Source of the DNA: Acidimicrobiia bacterium
GTDB taxonomy: Bacteria > Actinomycetota > Acidimicrobiia > Acidimicrobiales > Aldehydirespiratoraceae
Direction: 5' to 3'
DNA: 31,338 bases
NCBI GenBank assembly: GCA_022824605.1
Contig: JAJDZO010000028.1
Location: 1 to 31,338, forward strand
In this document: in pieces, positions 16,301 through 23,767 of the stretch
Layout of the letters: the number at the start of each line of letters is the position of its first letter
How positions within the stretch are numbered: position 1 is the first letter of the stretch
The notes under the pieces: generated by a model
What the model saw: only the letters and a program-made list of their open reading frames with translations
Databases searched by the model: none
What the model was told of the DNA's origin: nothing
Made by a program: the position numbers and the translations under genes

Positions 16301-17844
16301 CGCTGACCGAACCGGCCATCGCGGACTCCGAGGCCTCCCTCGCGGCCGGCGGCGCTGACGCGCCGTCGGCGTCGACGCAACCGGTGGCGACCCACCCGGT
16401 TTTGGCCCAGCCCTTCGTCACCAGCGATGCGACGACGGTCGGCCGTCTGTTCGTGGTGGCCTCGCTGCTGCTGGCCCTGGGCACTTCGGTGATCGGTGCG
16501 CTGCTCTCGTTCGGACGCACCGAGGCGGTCGACCCGGCGGACATGTTCGGCGGCCTCAACGCCTATTTCCGCATGTGGACCCTGTACCGGGTGTCGTTCA
16601 TGCTGCTGGTGGTGCTGCCCCTGCTGCTCGGCGTGGCCATGGCGGTCGTGCCCTCGCAGGTGGGGGCGGGCAACCTCGCTTTCCCCCGGGCTGCGCTGGC
16701 GTCGTTCTGGACGTGGAAGATCGGTGCGCTGATCGTCGTGGTGTCGGTGTTCGCCGGCGGGGGCTGGGGCGCCGTCGACGGCGTGACCGGCAACGAGAAC
16801 GACGCCATCGCGCTCACGCTGCTCGGCACCGCCATGGTGATCGTGGCGCTGCTCGTCGGCGCAGTGTGTGTGGCCACCACCGTGATCTCGCTGCGCCAGA
16901 CAGGCATGAGCCTGCTGAACGTTCCGCCCTTCGCGTGGTCGATGCTGGTGTCTGCCGCGGTGTGGCTGTTCACGCTGCCCGTCGCCATCGCCAACATCGT
17001 GGTGATCTACGCCGACCTGCGGGGCCGGCCCGCGATCGCCTTCGGCCGCGCCGAGGGCCCCGACATCTGGCAGCAACTCGACTGGCTGGTGGAGCAGCCG
17101 GCCGTCTACCTCATGGCCGTGCCGGTGCTCGGCATAGTCTTCGAGTCCGTCGGTGCCGCGGTCGGAGGTCGAACGAGTCGTCCCGAGATTTTCGCCGTCG
17201 TCGTGGGCCTGTTCGGACTGCTGGCCGTGGGCGGTTGGGCCCAGGACTACTTCACCGCTCCCCAGGACCTGCGAGACGGTCTGGTTTATGTGGCCTTCGG
17301 GCTGGCTGCGGTGCTTCCGATAGTGGCGCTGGCCGGCGGCGCCGGCGAACTGGTGCTGCGGGGCACAGCCACGCCGGAGCGGCTCCTCGACGCCCGCACG
17401 GTTGGTGCAGGCTCGGCTCTCAAGCTTCTCGGCGCGGCCGCGCTGGTGGGCGCCCTGCGCGTTGTCGAGCCCTTTGATCTGCTTGAGACGGCGGCCACTT
17501 GGGCTGTCTTCCACGGGGTGGTCGTCGCAGGCCTCGTGGCCGGGGTGACTGCGCACCTGACTTGGCCGGACAGGCTGCTGACCGGCTCAATCTCGCAGAT
17601 CCTCGGTCGGGGCACCGTCGTGCTTCTGATGGTGGGCGGCGGACTGCTCGTGGTCACCGATCTGATCTCGGGGTTCGCGTCCGACGATCAGGACCTGATG
17701 GCCCTCGCGCTGGACGTCAACGTGACGTTCAACGTGATCAACCTCATCGGATCGGTTCTGGTAGTGGCCGGTCTGGCTGCGGCTCTGGCTGCGATGGCAA
17801 CCGCTCGGCGAACCGCCACCGTGACGGGGCGTAGAGCGTCATGA
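16297..17844 (+). CDS. Heme-copper oxidase subunit I-like protein lacking most metal ligands
   Basis: A 515-aa membrane protein with about 12 hydrophobic helices. It aligns by eye with the canonical CtaD downstream: LPLLLGVAMAVVPSQVGAGNLAFPR against MPLAAAFANYFIPLQIGARDVAFPR, and EQPAVYLMAVPVLGIVFE against GHPEVYIIILPAFGVVSE. The metal ligands are changed: low-spin heme His to Tyr97, CuB His to Gln267 (Tyr271 of QPAVY is kept), the CuB His pair to Gln316-Asp317, and heme a3 His to Val404; only His406 may remain. Motif spacing is nearly identical to CtaD (49 residues from QPAVY to QD in both). The intact frame argues against a pseudogene. It cannot be a normal oxygen-reducing subunit; function unknown. 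It is co-oriented with subunit III-like and IV-like genes. Confidence 0.8.
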   Translation: MTLTEPAIADSEASLAAGGADAPSASTQPVATHPVLAQPFVTSDATTVGRLFVVASLLLALGTSVIGALLSFGRTEAVDPADMFGGLNAYFRMWTLYRVSFMLLVVLPLLLGVAMAVVPSQVGAGNLAFPRAALASFWTWKIGALIVVVSVFAGGGWGAVDGVTGNENDAIALTLLGTAMVIVALLVGAVCVATTVISLRQTGMSLLNVPPFAWSMLVSAAVWLFTLPVAIANIVVIYADLRGRPAIAFGRAEGPDIWQQLDWLVEQPAVYLMAVPVLGIVFESVGAAVGGRTSRPEIFAVVVGLFGLLAVGGWAQDYFTAPQDLRDGLVYVAFGLAAVLPIVALAGGAGELVLRGTATPERLLDARTVGAGSALKLLGAAALVGALRVVEPFDLLETAATWAVFHGVVVAGLVAGVTAHLTWPDRLLTGSISQILGRGTVVLLMVGGGLLVVTDLISGFASDDQDLMALALDVNVTFNVINLIGSVLVVAGLAAALAAMATARRTATVTGRRAS

Positions 17845-17887
17845 TCGCATCCGCCTGCCCAGCCGCCGTGACGGGGCGTAGAGCGTC
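17815..17887 (+). repeat. 47-bp tandem duplication of a stop/start junction
   Basis: Copies at 17815-17840 and 17862-17887 are 26 bp with one difference (core CCGTGACGGGGCGTAGAGC). The first encodes the C-terminus TGRRAS of the CtaD-like protein; the second encodes the same TGRRAS at the end of a micro-ORF. Confidence 0.85.
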
Positions 17888-17891
17888 GTGA
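17841..17891 (+). CDS. 16-codon micro-ORF from junction duplication
   Basis: The ATG overlaps the CtaD-like stop (ATGA) and the TGA overlaps the next gene's GTG (GTGA). The peptide MIASACPAAVTGRRAS repeats the final six residues of the upstream protein. It is clearly produced by the 47-bp duplication; translation is unproven. Confidence 0.4.
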   Translation: MIASACPAAVTGRRAS

Positions 17892-18472
17892 GAACGACCG
17901 CTTTGCCGGTGCCCGAGGCGACTCGGCCCCGTACGGTCGTGGTCGGTGCCCTGCTGGGCGCCGCCGCCGCATTCATCGTCTTCGCCGGCCTCGTGTCGGT
18001 GTACGTCCAGCAGCGTCAGGCCGCTCGGGCCGCGGGCACCGAATGGTTCCCGGAGGGCAGCGTCGAACTCGGTCCGGCCGGGATGATGATGATGACGCTG
18101 GCGCTGTCGATGGTGACCGTGCAGTGGGCGGTTCAGGCCGCCCGCACCGAGGATCGGCCCCACGGGTTCATCGCGCTGGGAGTCACCCTGCTGTTCGGCG
18201 CGTCGGTCGTCAACCAGTTCTGGTTCGTGTACGCCGACACCGGCTTCGCCATCGACGGCGGGCGGGCCGAGCTGTTGTTCTACGCGGTGACCGGCTCGTT
18301 CGTCGCCATGCTGATCATCGGCATGGCCATGATGGTGGTCGCCACCGTGCGTTCGCTGATGGGGCCCTTCGGGCGAGAACTGGCCCACGGCGTGCAAGCG
18401 GCCGCCGCCTACTGGCACATGTGCGTGCTGAGCTACTTCATCGTCTGGTACGTCGTGTTCATCACCAAGTAG
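17888..18472 (+). CDS. Cytochrome oxidase subunit III-like membrane protein
   Basis: A 194-aa protein with five predicted membrane helices. It aligns by eye with CtaE (22593-23231): the first helix FIVFAGLVSVY against CLLFGGLISTY, and the last AAAAYWHMCVLSYFIVWYVVF against GLYWHFVDIVWIFIFTVIYL. The conserved acidic residue of helix 1 in CtaE (GSECLL) is Ala here, and the GFHGVHV motif is replaced by GSFVAML. The start is GTG 17888, overlapping the stop of the micro-ORF. It follows the CtaD-like gene and precedes a subunit IV-like gene, so a membrane complex of the three is inferred. Confidence 0.7.
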   Translation: MRTTALPVPEATRPRTVVVGALLGAAAAFIVFAGLVSVYVQQRQAARAAGTEWFPEGSVELGPAGMMMMTLALSMVTVQWAVQAARTEDRPHGFIALGVTLLFGASVVNQFWFVYADTGFAIDGGRAELLFYAVTGSFVAMLIIGMAMMVVATVRSLMGPFGRELAHGVQAAAAYWHMCVLSYFIVWYVVFITK

Positions 18473-18479
18473 GAAGCTC

Positions 18480-19277
18480 GTGTTCACCACCGGATTCAAG
18501 TTCTTCTTCGGACTGTTCGCAGCGTTCTGCGTGGCCGCGCTCGCCTACGGCTACACCACCGGCGGCAACCATGTCGGGCCGCTCTCGCTGGGCTGGAAGG
18601 GCGGCGTCGGCGACCACATCGGTTACGGCGTGCTCGTGGCGCTGGCCGCGGCCTCGTTGACGGTCAGCTTGGTGCTGGTGTCGTTCCGCGACGCCGACGC
18701 GGCCGCTCAGGCCCATCTGCAGAACCTGGCCGAAGTGATGACCGACCAACCGGTGACCCCCAGCTTCTGGCCGGTGGTGGCCTCCTTCGGTGTGGGAGCG
18801 ACCGCGGTGGGGCTGGTGCTGCACCCCATGGTGTTCGTGCTCGGGCTGACCCTCGTCACGCTGGCGCTGGTGGAGTGGACCATGGACGCCTGGGCTGATC
18901 GTGCCACCGGCGACATCGAGGCCAACCGGGAACTGCGCAACCGGATCATGGCCCCCATCGAGATCCCCGTGGTCGGAGCGCTCGCCGTCGGCGTGGTGGT
19001 GCTGGCGGCCTCGCGGATCCTGCTGACCGTGTCACAGCTCGAGGCGGTGACCGTTGCCGGTGTGGTGTCCGCCCTCATCCTGGGCGGCGCCTGGGTGTAC
19101 GCAACCCGGCCCGGACTCGGCCGCCGGCTGATGCGAACCCTGGGGGTGGTCGGCGCGTTGCTGCTGCTGATCGGCGGAGTGCTGGCCGCGGTCGCAGGCG
19201 AGCGAGACTTCGCACACCATGAACACGAGACGCACGAAGAACACGGCGAGCCGACCGGTGGTGATCACGGTGGCTGA
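18480..19277 (+). CDS. Membrane protein with oxidase subunit IV-like region and His-rich tail
   Basis: A 265-aa protein. The N-terminus FKFFFGLFAAFCVAALAYGYTTGG plus a second helix resembles actinobacterial subunit IV (CtaF-type). The middle PSFWPVVASFGVGATAVGLVLHPMVFVLGLTLVTLALVEW resembles both that family and the C-terminal extension of the CtaD in this window (PSFWPLAVAVGLPLIGYGLI). Three further helices follow, then a His/Glu-rich tail ending GGDHGG that could bind metal. The GTG start lies 7 bases after the previous stop with AGGAAG upstream. ctaC begins one base after its stop, so it is firmly in the oxidase operon. The subunit IV assignment is inference from weak similarity. Confidence 0.6.
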   Translation: MFTTGFKFFFGLFAAFCVAALAYGYTTGGNHVGPLSLGWKGGVGDHIGYGVLVALAAASLTVSLVLVSFRDADAAAQAHLQNLAEVMTDQPVTPSFWPVVASFGVGATAVGLVLHPMVFVLGLTLVTLALVEWTMDAWADRATGDIEANRELRNRIMAPIEIPVVGALAVGVVVLAASRILLTVSQLEAVTVAGVVSALILGGAWVYATRPGLGRRLMRTLGVVGALLLLIGGVLAAVAGERDFAHHEHETHEEHGEPTGGDHGG

Positions 19278-19278
19278 T

Positions 19279-20505
19279 ATGCGAAGGACCGCCGGGCGAC
19301 TCCTGGCCGCTGCGCTGACGCTGGCCGGCGTGGCCGTGGCCACCGGATGCGCATCCGACGCCGAACTCGACACGTTCGCTCCTCAGGGCCCGATCGCCAA
19401 AGAACTACACAGCCGCGGCGTGCTGCCGGTGTTCTGGATCGCGGCGGTGGTGTTCGTGGGCATCACCATCGCCATGGTCTGGCTCATCTGGAAGAACCGG
19501 GTCCGCAACTACGACGGCGACGACGAATGGCCTGCGCAGACCCACGGCCATGTGCCGCTGGAGGTGGGCTGGACCGTGGGGTTCCTGCTCACCATGATCG
19601 CGGTGGCGGGCATCATGCTGTGGTCGCTGCCCACCGTGGACGCCACCGAGGACAACACCATGGTCGTCAGCATCGACGACCGCAGCGTCACCTGGGAACC
19701 GACCGTCGTGGTGGTGGGCAACCAGTGGTGGTGGGAGTTCCGCTACTACTTCTCGGACCAGGTGGACCTCGCCGACCTGCGGGCCCACGGCGACGCCAAG
19801 ACCCTGCCCCCCGCCGACATCGTGACCTCCGGTCAGATGGTGATCCCAACCGGCGAGGAGGTCGAGCTGATCATCACGTCGCGTGACGTGATCCACTCGT
19901 TCTGGATCCCGGCGCTCAACGGCAAGCGCGACGCGGTTCCCAATCGCTTCTCACCATGGAAGATCGAGGCCTCCGATCCGGGCTTCTACTTCGGGCAGTG
20001 CACCGAGTTCTGCGGCCTGTCACACTCGCGCATGAGGATGCAGGCGGTGGCGCTGACCCCGGCCGACTTCCAGACGTGGGTGGACCGCACCAGCGCCGAC
20101 GCGGTGGAGCCGACCGATCCCGAGGCGCTGGCGGGCATGGAGGTGTTCGCGGGCATCTGCACCTCGTGCCATGTGGTGGAAGGAGTCAACGACGATGTGT
20201 TCGAGAGAGCGGATCAGGCCTCCGGGGCCGCTCCCAACCTGACCCACTTCGCCAACCGCAGCACCTTCGCGGGCGGGATCCTCAACACCTACAACGCCGA
20301 CGGGTCGCTCAACCGCACCGACCTCGAGGCGTGGCTGCGAGACCCCGGCGCCCTCAAGGAGAACTACACGGTGCCCGGCGAGCAGTACCGGGGCATGCCC
20401 GACCTCGACCTGAGCGAACAGCAGATCGACGATCTCGTGGCCTACCTTTCAGGCCTGGGCGCCAAGCCCGCCGGCTGGATAATCGAAGCGACCCAGGTGG
20501 AGTGA
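19279..20505 (+). CDS. ctaC: Cytochrome c oxidase subunit II fused to cytochrome c (caa3 type)
   Basis: Accepts electrons and passes them through CuA to subunit I. A lipoprotein-type signal ends at lipobox VATGC, followed by two membrane helices. The cupredoxin domain has WWWEFRYYF, HSFWIP and the CuA motif C241-TEF-C245-GLS-H249-SR-M252. A C-terminal cytochrome c domain follows with C294-TS-C297-H298 and Met ligand about M373 in YRGMPDL. It has about 408 aa from ATG 19279, one base after the preceding stop. The fused heme domain makes it a caa3-type oxidase, not dependent on a separate soluble cytochrome c for the final transfer. ctaD follows immediately. Confidence 0.95.
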   Translation: MRRTAGRLLAAALTLAGVAVATGCASDAELDTFAPQGPIAKELHSRGVLPVFWIAAVVFVGITIAMVWLIWKNRVRNYDGDDEWPAQTHGHVPLEVGWTVGFLLTMIAVAGIMLWSLPTVDATEDNTMVVSIDDRSVTWEPTVVVVGNQWWWEFRYYFSDQVDLADLRAHGDAKTLPPADIVTSGQMVIPTGEEVELIITSRDVIHSFWIPALNGKRDAVPNRFSPWKIEASDPGFYFGQCTEFCGLSHSRMRMQAVALTPADFQTWVDRTSADAVEPTDPEALAGMEVFAGICTSCHVVEGVNDDVFERADQASGAAPNLTHFANRSTFAGGILNTYNADGSLNRTDLEAWLRDPGALKENYTVPGEQYRGMPDLDLSEQQIDDLVAYLSGLGAKPAGWIIEATQVE

Positions 20506-20506
20506 A

Positions 20507-22498
20507 ATGGCCATAACTGAGCAGCCACCGCTCGAACTAGGCCCCGGCGACGCCGTCCGCTACGCCGAGAAGCCTCTCGGCGTGTTCACCCGTCCCCAAC
20601 AGGGTCGGGGATGGCGCGACTGGCTCAGCACGGTCGACCACAAGCGCATCGGCATCCTGTACGGCGCCTCGGCCATGTTCTTCTTCCTCGTCGGTGGCAT
20701 CGAAGCGCTGCTGATCCGCCTTCAGTTGGCCGCCCCCGAGGGCTCGGTGCTCAGCGCCGACGTCTACAACCAGGTGTACACGATGCACGGCGTCACCATG
20801 GTGTTCCTGTTCATCATGCCGCTGGCCGCCGCTTTCGCGAACTACTTCATCCCGCTGCAGATCGGCGCCCGAGACGTGGCCTTCCCCCGCCTCAACGCGC
20901 TTTCGTTCTGGATCTGGCTGTCGGGCGCCATCTTCTTGAACACGTCGTGGATCGTGGGCGGCGGCGGGGCCGACTGCGGCTGGTTCTGCTACTCCACCAA
21001 CAGCGGTGTGGCCTTCTCGCCCAGCCACGGCGTGGACTTCTACGCCATCGGCCTGCAGATACTGGGCATCGCCTCGCTGGTGTCGTCGGTGAACCTGATC
21101 GTGACCTGCCTGAACATGCGAGCGCCCGGCATGACGCTGATGCGGATGCCGGTGCTCACCTGGATGCTGCTGATCACCCAGTTCCTGTTGCTGTTCGCGC
21201 TGCCGGTGATCACCGTGGCGTTGTTCCTGCTGATGTTCGACCGGCTCTTCGACGCCCAGTTCTTCAATCCTGACGCGGGCGCCGATCCGCTGCTGTGGCA
21301 GCACTTATTCTGGATATTCGGCCATCCCGAGGTGTACATCATCATCCTGCCCGCGTTCGGGGTGGTGTCGGAGATCATCCCCACCTTCAGCCGCAAGCCG
21401 CTGTTCGGCTACGAGTTCATGGTGTTCTCGGGCATAGCCATCGGCTTCATGGGCTGGGGGGTGTGGGCCCACCACATGTTCGTGTCGGGCATAGGCCCCA
21501 TCTCGGTGGCCGCCTTCTCGTTGTCGACCATGTTCATCGCAGTGCCGACGGGGGTGAAGGTTCTCAATTGGCTTGCCACGATGTGGGGCGGGAAGTTGAG
21601 ATTCACGGTGGCCATGAAGTTCGCGGTGGCCACGGTGGCCATGTTCACCATCGGCGGTCTGTCCGGCGTGACCCACTCGGTGGCCCCGGCCGACACCCAG
21701 CAGACCGACACCTACTACATCGTGGCCCACTTCCACTATGTGATCTTCGGTGGCGGCGTGCTCGGCCTGTTCGCGGGCATGTACTTCTGGTGGCCGAAGA
21801 TCTGGGGGCACTTCCTCAACGAGCGGATCGGCAACTGGCATTTCTGGATCATGCTGGTGGGCTTCAACCTCACCTTCGGACCGATGCACATTCTGGGCCT
21901 GCAGGGCATGTCGCGCCGGATCGACACCTACGCGCGGGGATACGGCTTCGAGTTCTGGAACATGGCGGCCACGGTCGGATCGCTGCTGATCGCGGTGGCG
22001 GTGCTGCTGTTCATCTGGAACGTGGTCAAGTCCAAACGCGACGCCCCCCATCTGCCGCTGCCGGGGCCGGACCCGTGGGACAGCCGCTCCCTCGAATGGT
22101 CGATCCCGTCGCCGGTGCCGGTCCACAACTTCGACACCGTGCCGCAGGTCCACAGCCGCGACGACTGGTGGCACACCAAGTACGCCGAGAACGACGAGGG
22201 CAAGGTGGTGCGGGTGGCCACCGCCGAAGAGGCCGCCCAGACCGGCGAGGCGACCGGCGTACATCTGCCGTCGCCGTCGTTCTGGCCGTTGGCGGTGGCC
22301 GTGGGCCTGCCGTTGATCGGCTACGGCCTGATCTTCAGCCTCTGGTTGGCGCTGATAGGCGCGCTGGTGACGATCGCGTCGCTCTACTCGTGGGCCATGG
22401 AACCAGTAGACGACCCCGACGCCACCCACGACCACCACGACGAAGACCACGAAGACGACAAGAACGAGGACGACCAAGCCGGAGGTCACGACTCATGA
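20507..22498 (+). CDS. ctaD: Cytochrome c oxidase subunit I with C-terminal subunit IV-like extension
   Basis: Catalytic proton-pumping subunit of the terminal oxidase. All canonical ligands are present: His94 in YTMHGV, His273 and Tyr277 in GHPEVY (CuB and cross-linked Tyr), His322-His323 in WAHHMF, Lys in VPTGVK, and His408/His410 in AHFHYV. At 663 aa it is about 100 residues longer than a plain subunit I. The extra C-terminus carries two helices (SPSFWPLAVAVGLPLIGYGLIFSLWLALIGALVTIASLYSW) resembling subunit IV, then an acidic His/Asp-rich tail. ATG 20507 is one base after the ctaC stop. The stop overlaps a 33-codon ORF. Confidence 0.97.
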   Translation: MAITEQPPLELGPGDAVRYAEKPLGVFTRPQQGRGWRDWLSTVDHKRIGILYGASAMFFFLVGGIEALLIRLQLAAPEGSVLSADVYNQVYTMHGVTMVFLFIMPLAAAFANYFIPLQIGARDVAFPRLNALSFWIWLSGAIFLNTSWIVGGGGADCGWFCYSTNSGVAFSPSHGVDFYAIGLQILGIASLVSSVNLIVTCLNMRAPGMTLMRMPVLTWMLLITQFLLLFALPVITVALFLLMFDRLFDAQFFNPDAGADPLLWQHLFWIFGHPEVYIIILPAFGVVSEIIPTFSRKPLFGYEFMVFSGIAIGFMGWGVWAHHMFVSGIGPISVAAFSLSTMFIAVPTGVKVLNWLATMWGGKLRFTVAMKFAVATVAMFTIGGLSGVTHSVAPADTQQTDTYYIVAHFHYVIFGGGVLGLFAGMYFWWPKIWGHFLNERIGNWHFWIMLVGFNLTFGPMHILGLQGMSRRIDTYARGYGFEFWNMAATVGSLLIAVAVLLFIWNVVKSKRDAPHLPLPGPDPWDSRSLEWSIPSPVPVHNFDTVPQVHSRDDWWHTKYAENDEGKVVRVATAEEAAQTGEATGVHLPSPSFWPLAVAVGLPLIGYGLIFSLWLALIGALVTIASLYSWAMEPVDDPDATHDHHDEDHEDDKNEDDQAGGHDS

Positions 22499-22596
22499 AC
22501 GCCGCCGCACTGACCGCACCCCGCGGCGAAAGGGGCGGCGCCGAGTGGCGGCGACCGGCGAGCAGGGCGAAGCGCGTGCGGGGGATCCAGCCATGA
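22495..22596 (+). CDS. 33-codon ORF bridging ctaD and ctaE
   Basis: The ATG overlaps the ctaD stop (ATGA 22495-22498) and the TGA overlaps the ctaE ATG (ATGA 22593-22596), so it fills the gap exactly. The basic product (MNAAALTAPRGERGG...) is not recognised. A good Shine-Dalgarno for ctaE (GGGGGA, 22580-22585) lies in its 3' end. It may couple translation or be a small protein. Confidence 0.4.
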   Translation: MNAAALTAPRGERGGAEWRRPASRAKRVRGIQP

Positions 22597-23231
22597 GCGC
22601 GGAACCCCTGATGGCTGAGGTCGACCACGCAGTCGACGCCGACGGTCACGATCACGATCCTCACGCCACTACCACCGGCCTGTCGCACACCAAGCTGGCC
22701 ATGTGGGTGTTCCTGGGTTCGGAATGCCTGCTCTTCGGCGGGCTGATCTCCACCTACCTGCTGTACAAGACCCGCGGCAACGGCCGCACGCTGCCCACCG
22801 ACGTGTTCGACATCCCGTTCACGTCGGTGAGCTCGTTCGTGTTGCTGATGAGTTCGCTCACCATGGTTCTGGCCCTCTCAGCGGTGTCGCGCGGCGAACC
22901 GGAGGCCGGCCGCACCTGGCTGTTGGCCACGGCCCTGTTGGGCGGCGTGTTCGTCGGCGGGCAGGTATACGAGTTCACCGCATTCGTGCGTGAGGGGGTG
23001 GCCTTCACCACCAACCCGGCCAGCAGCGCCTTCTTCACCCTCACCGGCTTCCACGGCGTGCATGTGAGCCTCGGCATCGTGATGCTGATGTCGTTGTTCG
23101 TCGCCTCGCTGAAGGGCAAGCTCACTCAACGCAACTCCGAGACGGTTGAGATCGTCGGCCTCTACTGGCACTTCGTGGACATCGTGTGGATCTTCATCTT
23201 CACGGTGATCTACCTGATTCCCGCCGACTGA
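22593..23231 (+). CDS. ctaE: Cytochrome c oxidase subunit III
   Basis: Integral subunit that stabilises the catalytic core and proton uptake. It has five main helices: MWVFLGSECLLFGGLISTYLLY (with the conserved Glu), SSFVLLMSSLTMVLALS, TWLLATALLGGVFVGGQVYEFTAF, TGFHGVHVSLGIVMLMSLFVA and GLYWHFVDIVWIFIFTVIYLIP. About 212 aa from ATG 22593, chosen because GGGGGA is 7 bases upstream and the ATG overlaps the preceding small ORF stop. The N-terminus is His/Asp-rich (DADGHDHDPHA). It is followed by a chain of three micro-ORFs before coxD. Confidence 0.96.
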   Translation: MSAEPLMAEVDHAVDADGHDHDPHATTTGLSHTKLAMWVFLGSECLLFGGLISTYLLYKTRGNGRTLPTDVFDIPFTSVSSFVLLMSSLTMVLALSAVSRGEPEAGRTWLLATALLGGVFVGGQVYEFTAFVREGVAFTTNPASSAFFTLTGFHGVHVSLGIVMLMSLFVASLKGKLTQRNSETVEIVGLYWHFVDIVWIFIFTVIYLIPAD

Positions 23232-23235
23232 CCCC

Positions 23236-23256
23236 ATGAGCAATACCCTCACATGA
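23236..23256 (+). CDS. 6-codon micro-ORF after ctaE
   Basis: MSNTLT, starting 4 bases after the ctaE stop. Its stop overlaps the next micro-ORF's ATG (ATGA at 23253). Confidence 0.25.
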   Translation: MSNTLT

Positions 23257-23273
23257 CCGACACGATCCGATGA
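23253..23273 (+). CDS. 6-codon micro-ORF, second of chain
   Basis: MTDTIR, with ATGA contacts at both ends (23253 and 23270). It resembles the start of the downstream subunit IV gene (MTDTVA). Confidence 0.3.
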   Translation: MTDTIR

Positions 23274-23322
23274 CCGACCCCATTGCCATGAGCGACCCGA
23301 TCCGATGACCGACACCGTTGCC
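23263..23322 (+). repeat. 35-bp tandem duplication around the coxD start
   Basis: Copies at 23263-23287 and 23298-23322 (CGATCCGATGACCGAC plus nine bases) differ at two positions. Each contains an ATG beginning MTD. The second holds the true start of the subunit IV gene. Confidence 0.8.
23270..23308 (+). CDS. 12-codon micro-ORF, third of chain
   Basis: MTDPIAMSDPIR, with ATGA contacts to the preceding micro-ORF (23270) and to coxD (23305). It is internally repetitive and derived from the duplicated coxD start. Confidence 0.3.
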   Translation: MTDPIAMSDPIR

Positions 23323-23658
23323 TACGATCATTCCGAAGCGGCTGCCACCGCCGGCGAGCACCATGACGAGGAGGGCCATTCCCACCCGTCGGACTGGGCC
23401 TACGTCAAGATCGCCATCGCTCTCGCCGTCATCACCGCGCTCGAGGTGTTCACCTACTTCGAGACGGTTCTCGACTGGGGCGTGGCGCTGGTGCCGTCGC
23501 TGATCTTCATGATGATCGTCAAGTTCTATTTGGTGGCCACCTGGTTCATGCACCTGCGCTTCGACAGCAAGCTGTTCGGCCGGATGTTCAGCGCCGGTCT
23601 GATCCTGGCTGTCGGCGTGTATCTGGTGACCCTGACGGTCTTCGAATTCTGGGTGTAG
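23305..23658 (+). CDS. Cytochrome c oxidase subunit IV (CyoD/COX4-prokaryotic type)
   Basis: A 117-aa three-helix subunit. The His/Glu-rich soluble start (HSEAAATAGEHHDEEGHSH) precedes YVKIAIALAVITALEVFTYF, VPSLIFMMIVKFYLVATWFMHLRFD and FSAGLILAVGVYLVTLTVFEFW, the classic COX4_pro pattern (EVFTY, KFYLVATWFMHLRFD). It supports assembly and stability of the oxidase. ATG 23305 overlaps the stop of a duplicated micro-ORF. It lies between ctaE and ctaG in the operon. Confidence 0.93.
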   Translation: MTDTVAYDHSEAAATAGEHHDEEGHSHPSDWAYVKIAIALAVITALEVFTYFETVLDWGVALVPSLIFMMIVKFYLVATWFMHLRFDSKLFGRMFSAGLILAVGVYLVTLTVFEFWV

Positions 23659-23660
23659 CC

Positions 23661-23758
23661 CAGAGGCCGAGCGGGTGAACAGCATCCATGCGAGTCTCGC
23701 GACGAGTTCAGCGAGGCCGTGGCCCGAGCGGCCCGTGAGCGCAGCGAACAAGAGCGGG
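23661..23758 (+). repeat. Dispersed repeat family 2, copy between subunit IV and ctaG
   Basis: A longer copy of the element at 14158-14234, on the same strand. It begins AGAGGCCGAGCGGG, contains GACGAGTTCAGCGAGG and ends with the 31-bp core at 23728-23758. It abuts the ctaG start. Confidence 0.75.
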
Positions 23759-23767
23759 ACATGGTGA
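23675..23767 (+). CDS. 30-codon ORF within repeat, ending on the ctaG start
   Basis: GTG 23675 opens a frame (MNSIHASLATSS...) whose TGA (23765-23767) overlaps the GTG at 23764, a possible ctaG start (GTGA). It lies wholly inside the family 2 repeat. Low confidence as a real protein. Confidence 0.2.
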   Translation: MNSIHASLATSSARPWPERPVSAANKSGTW

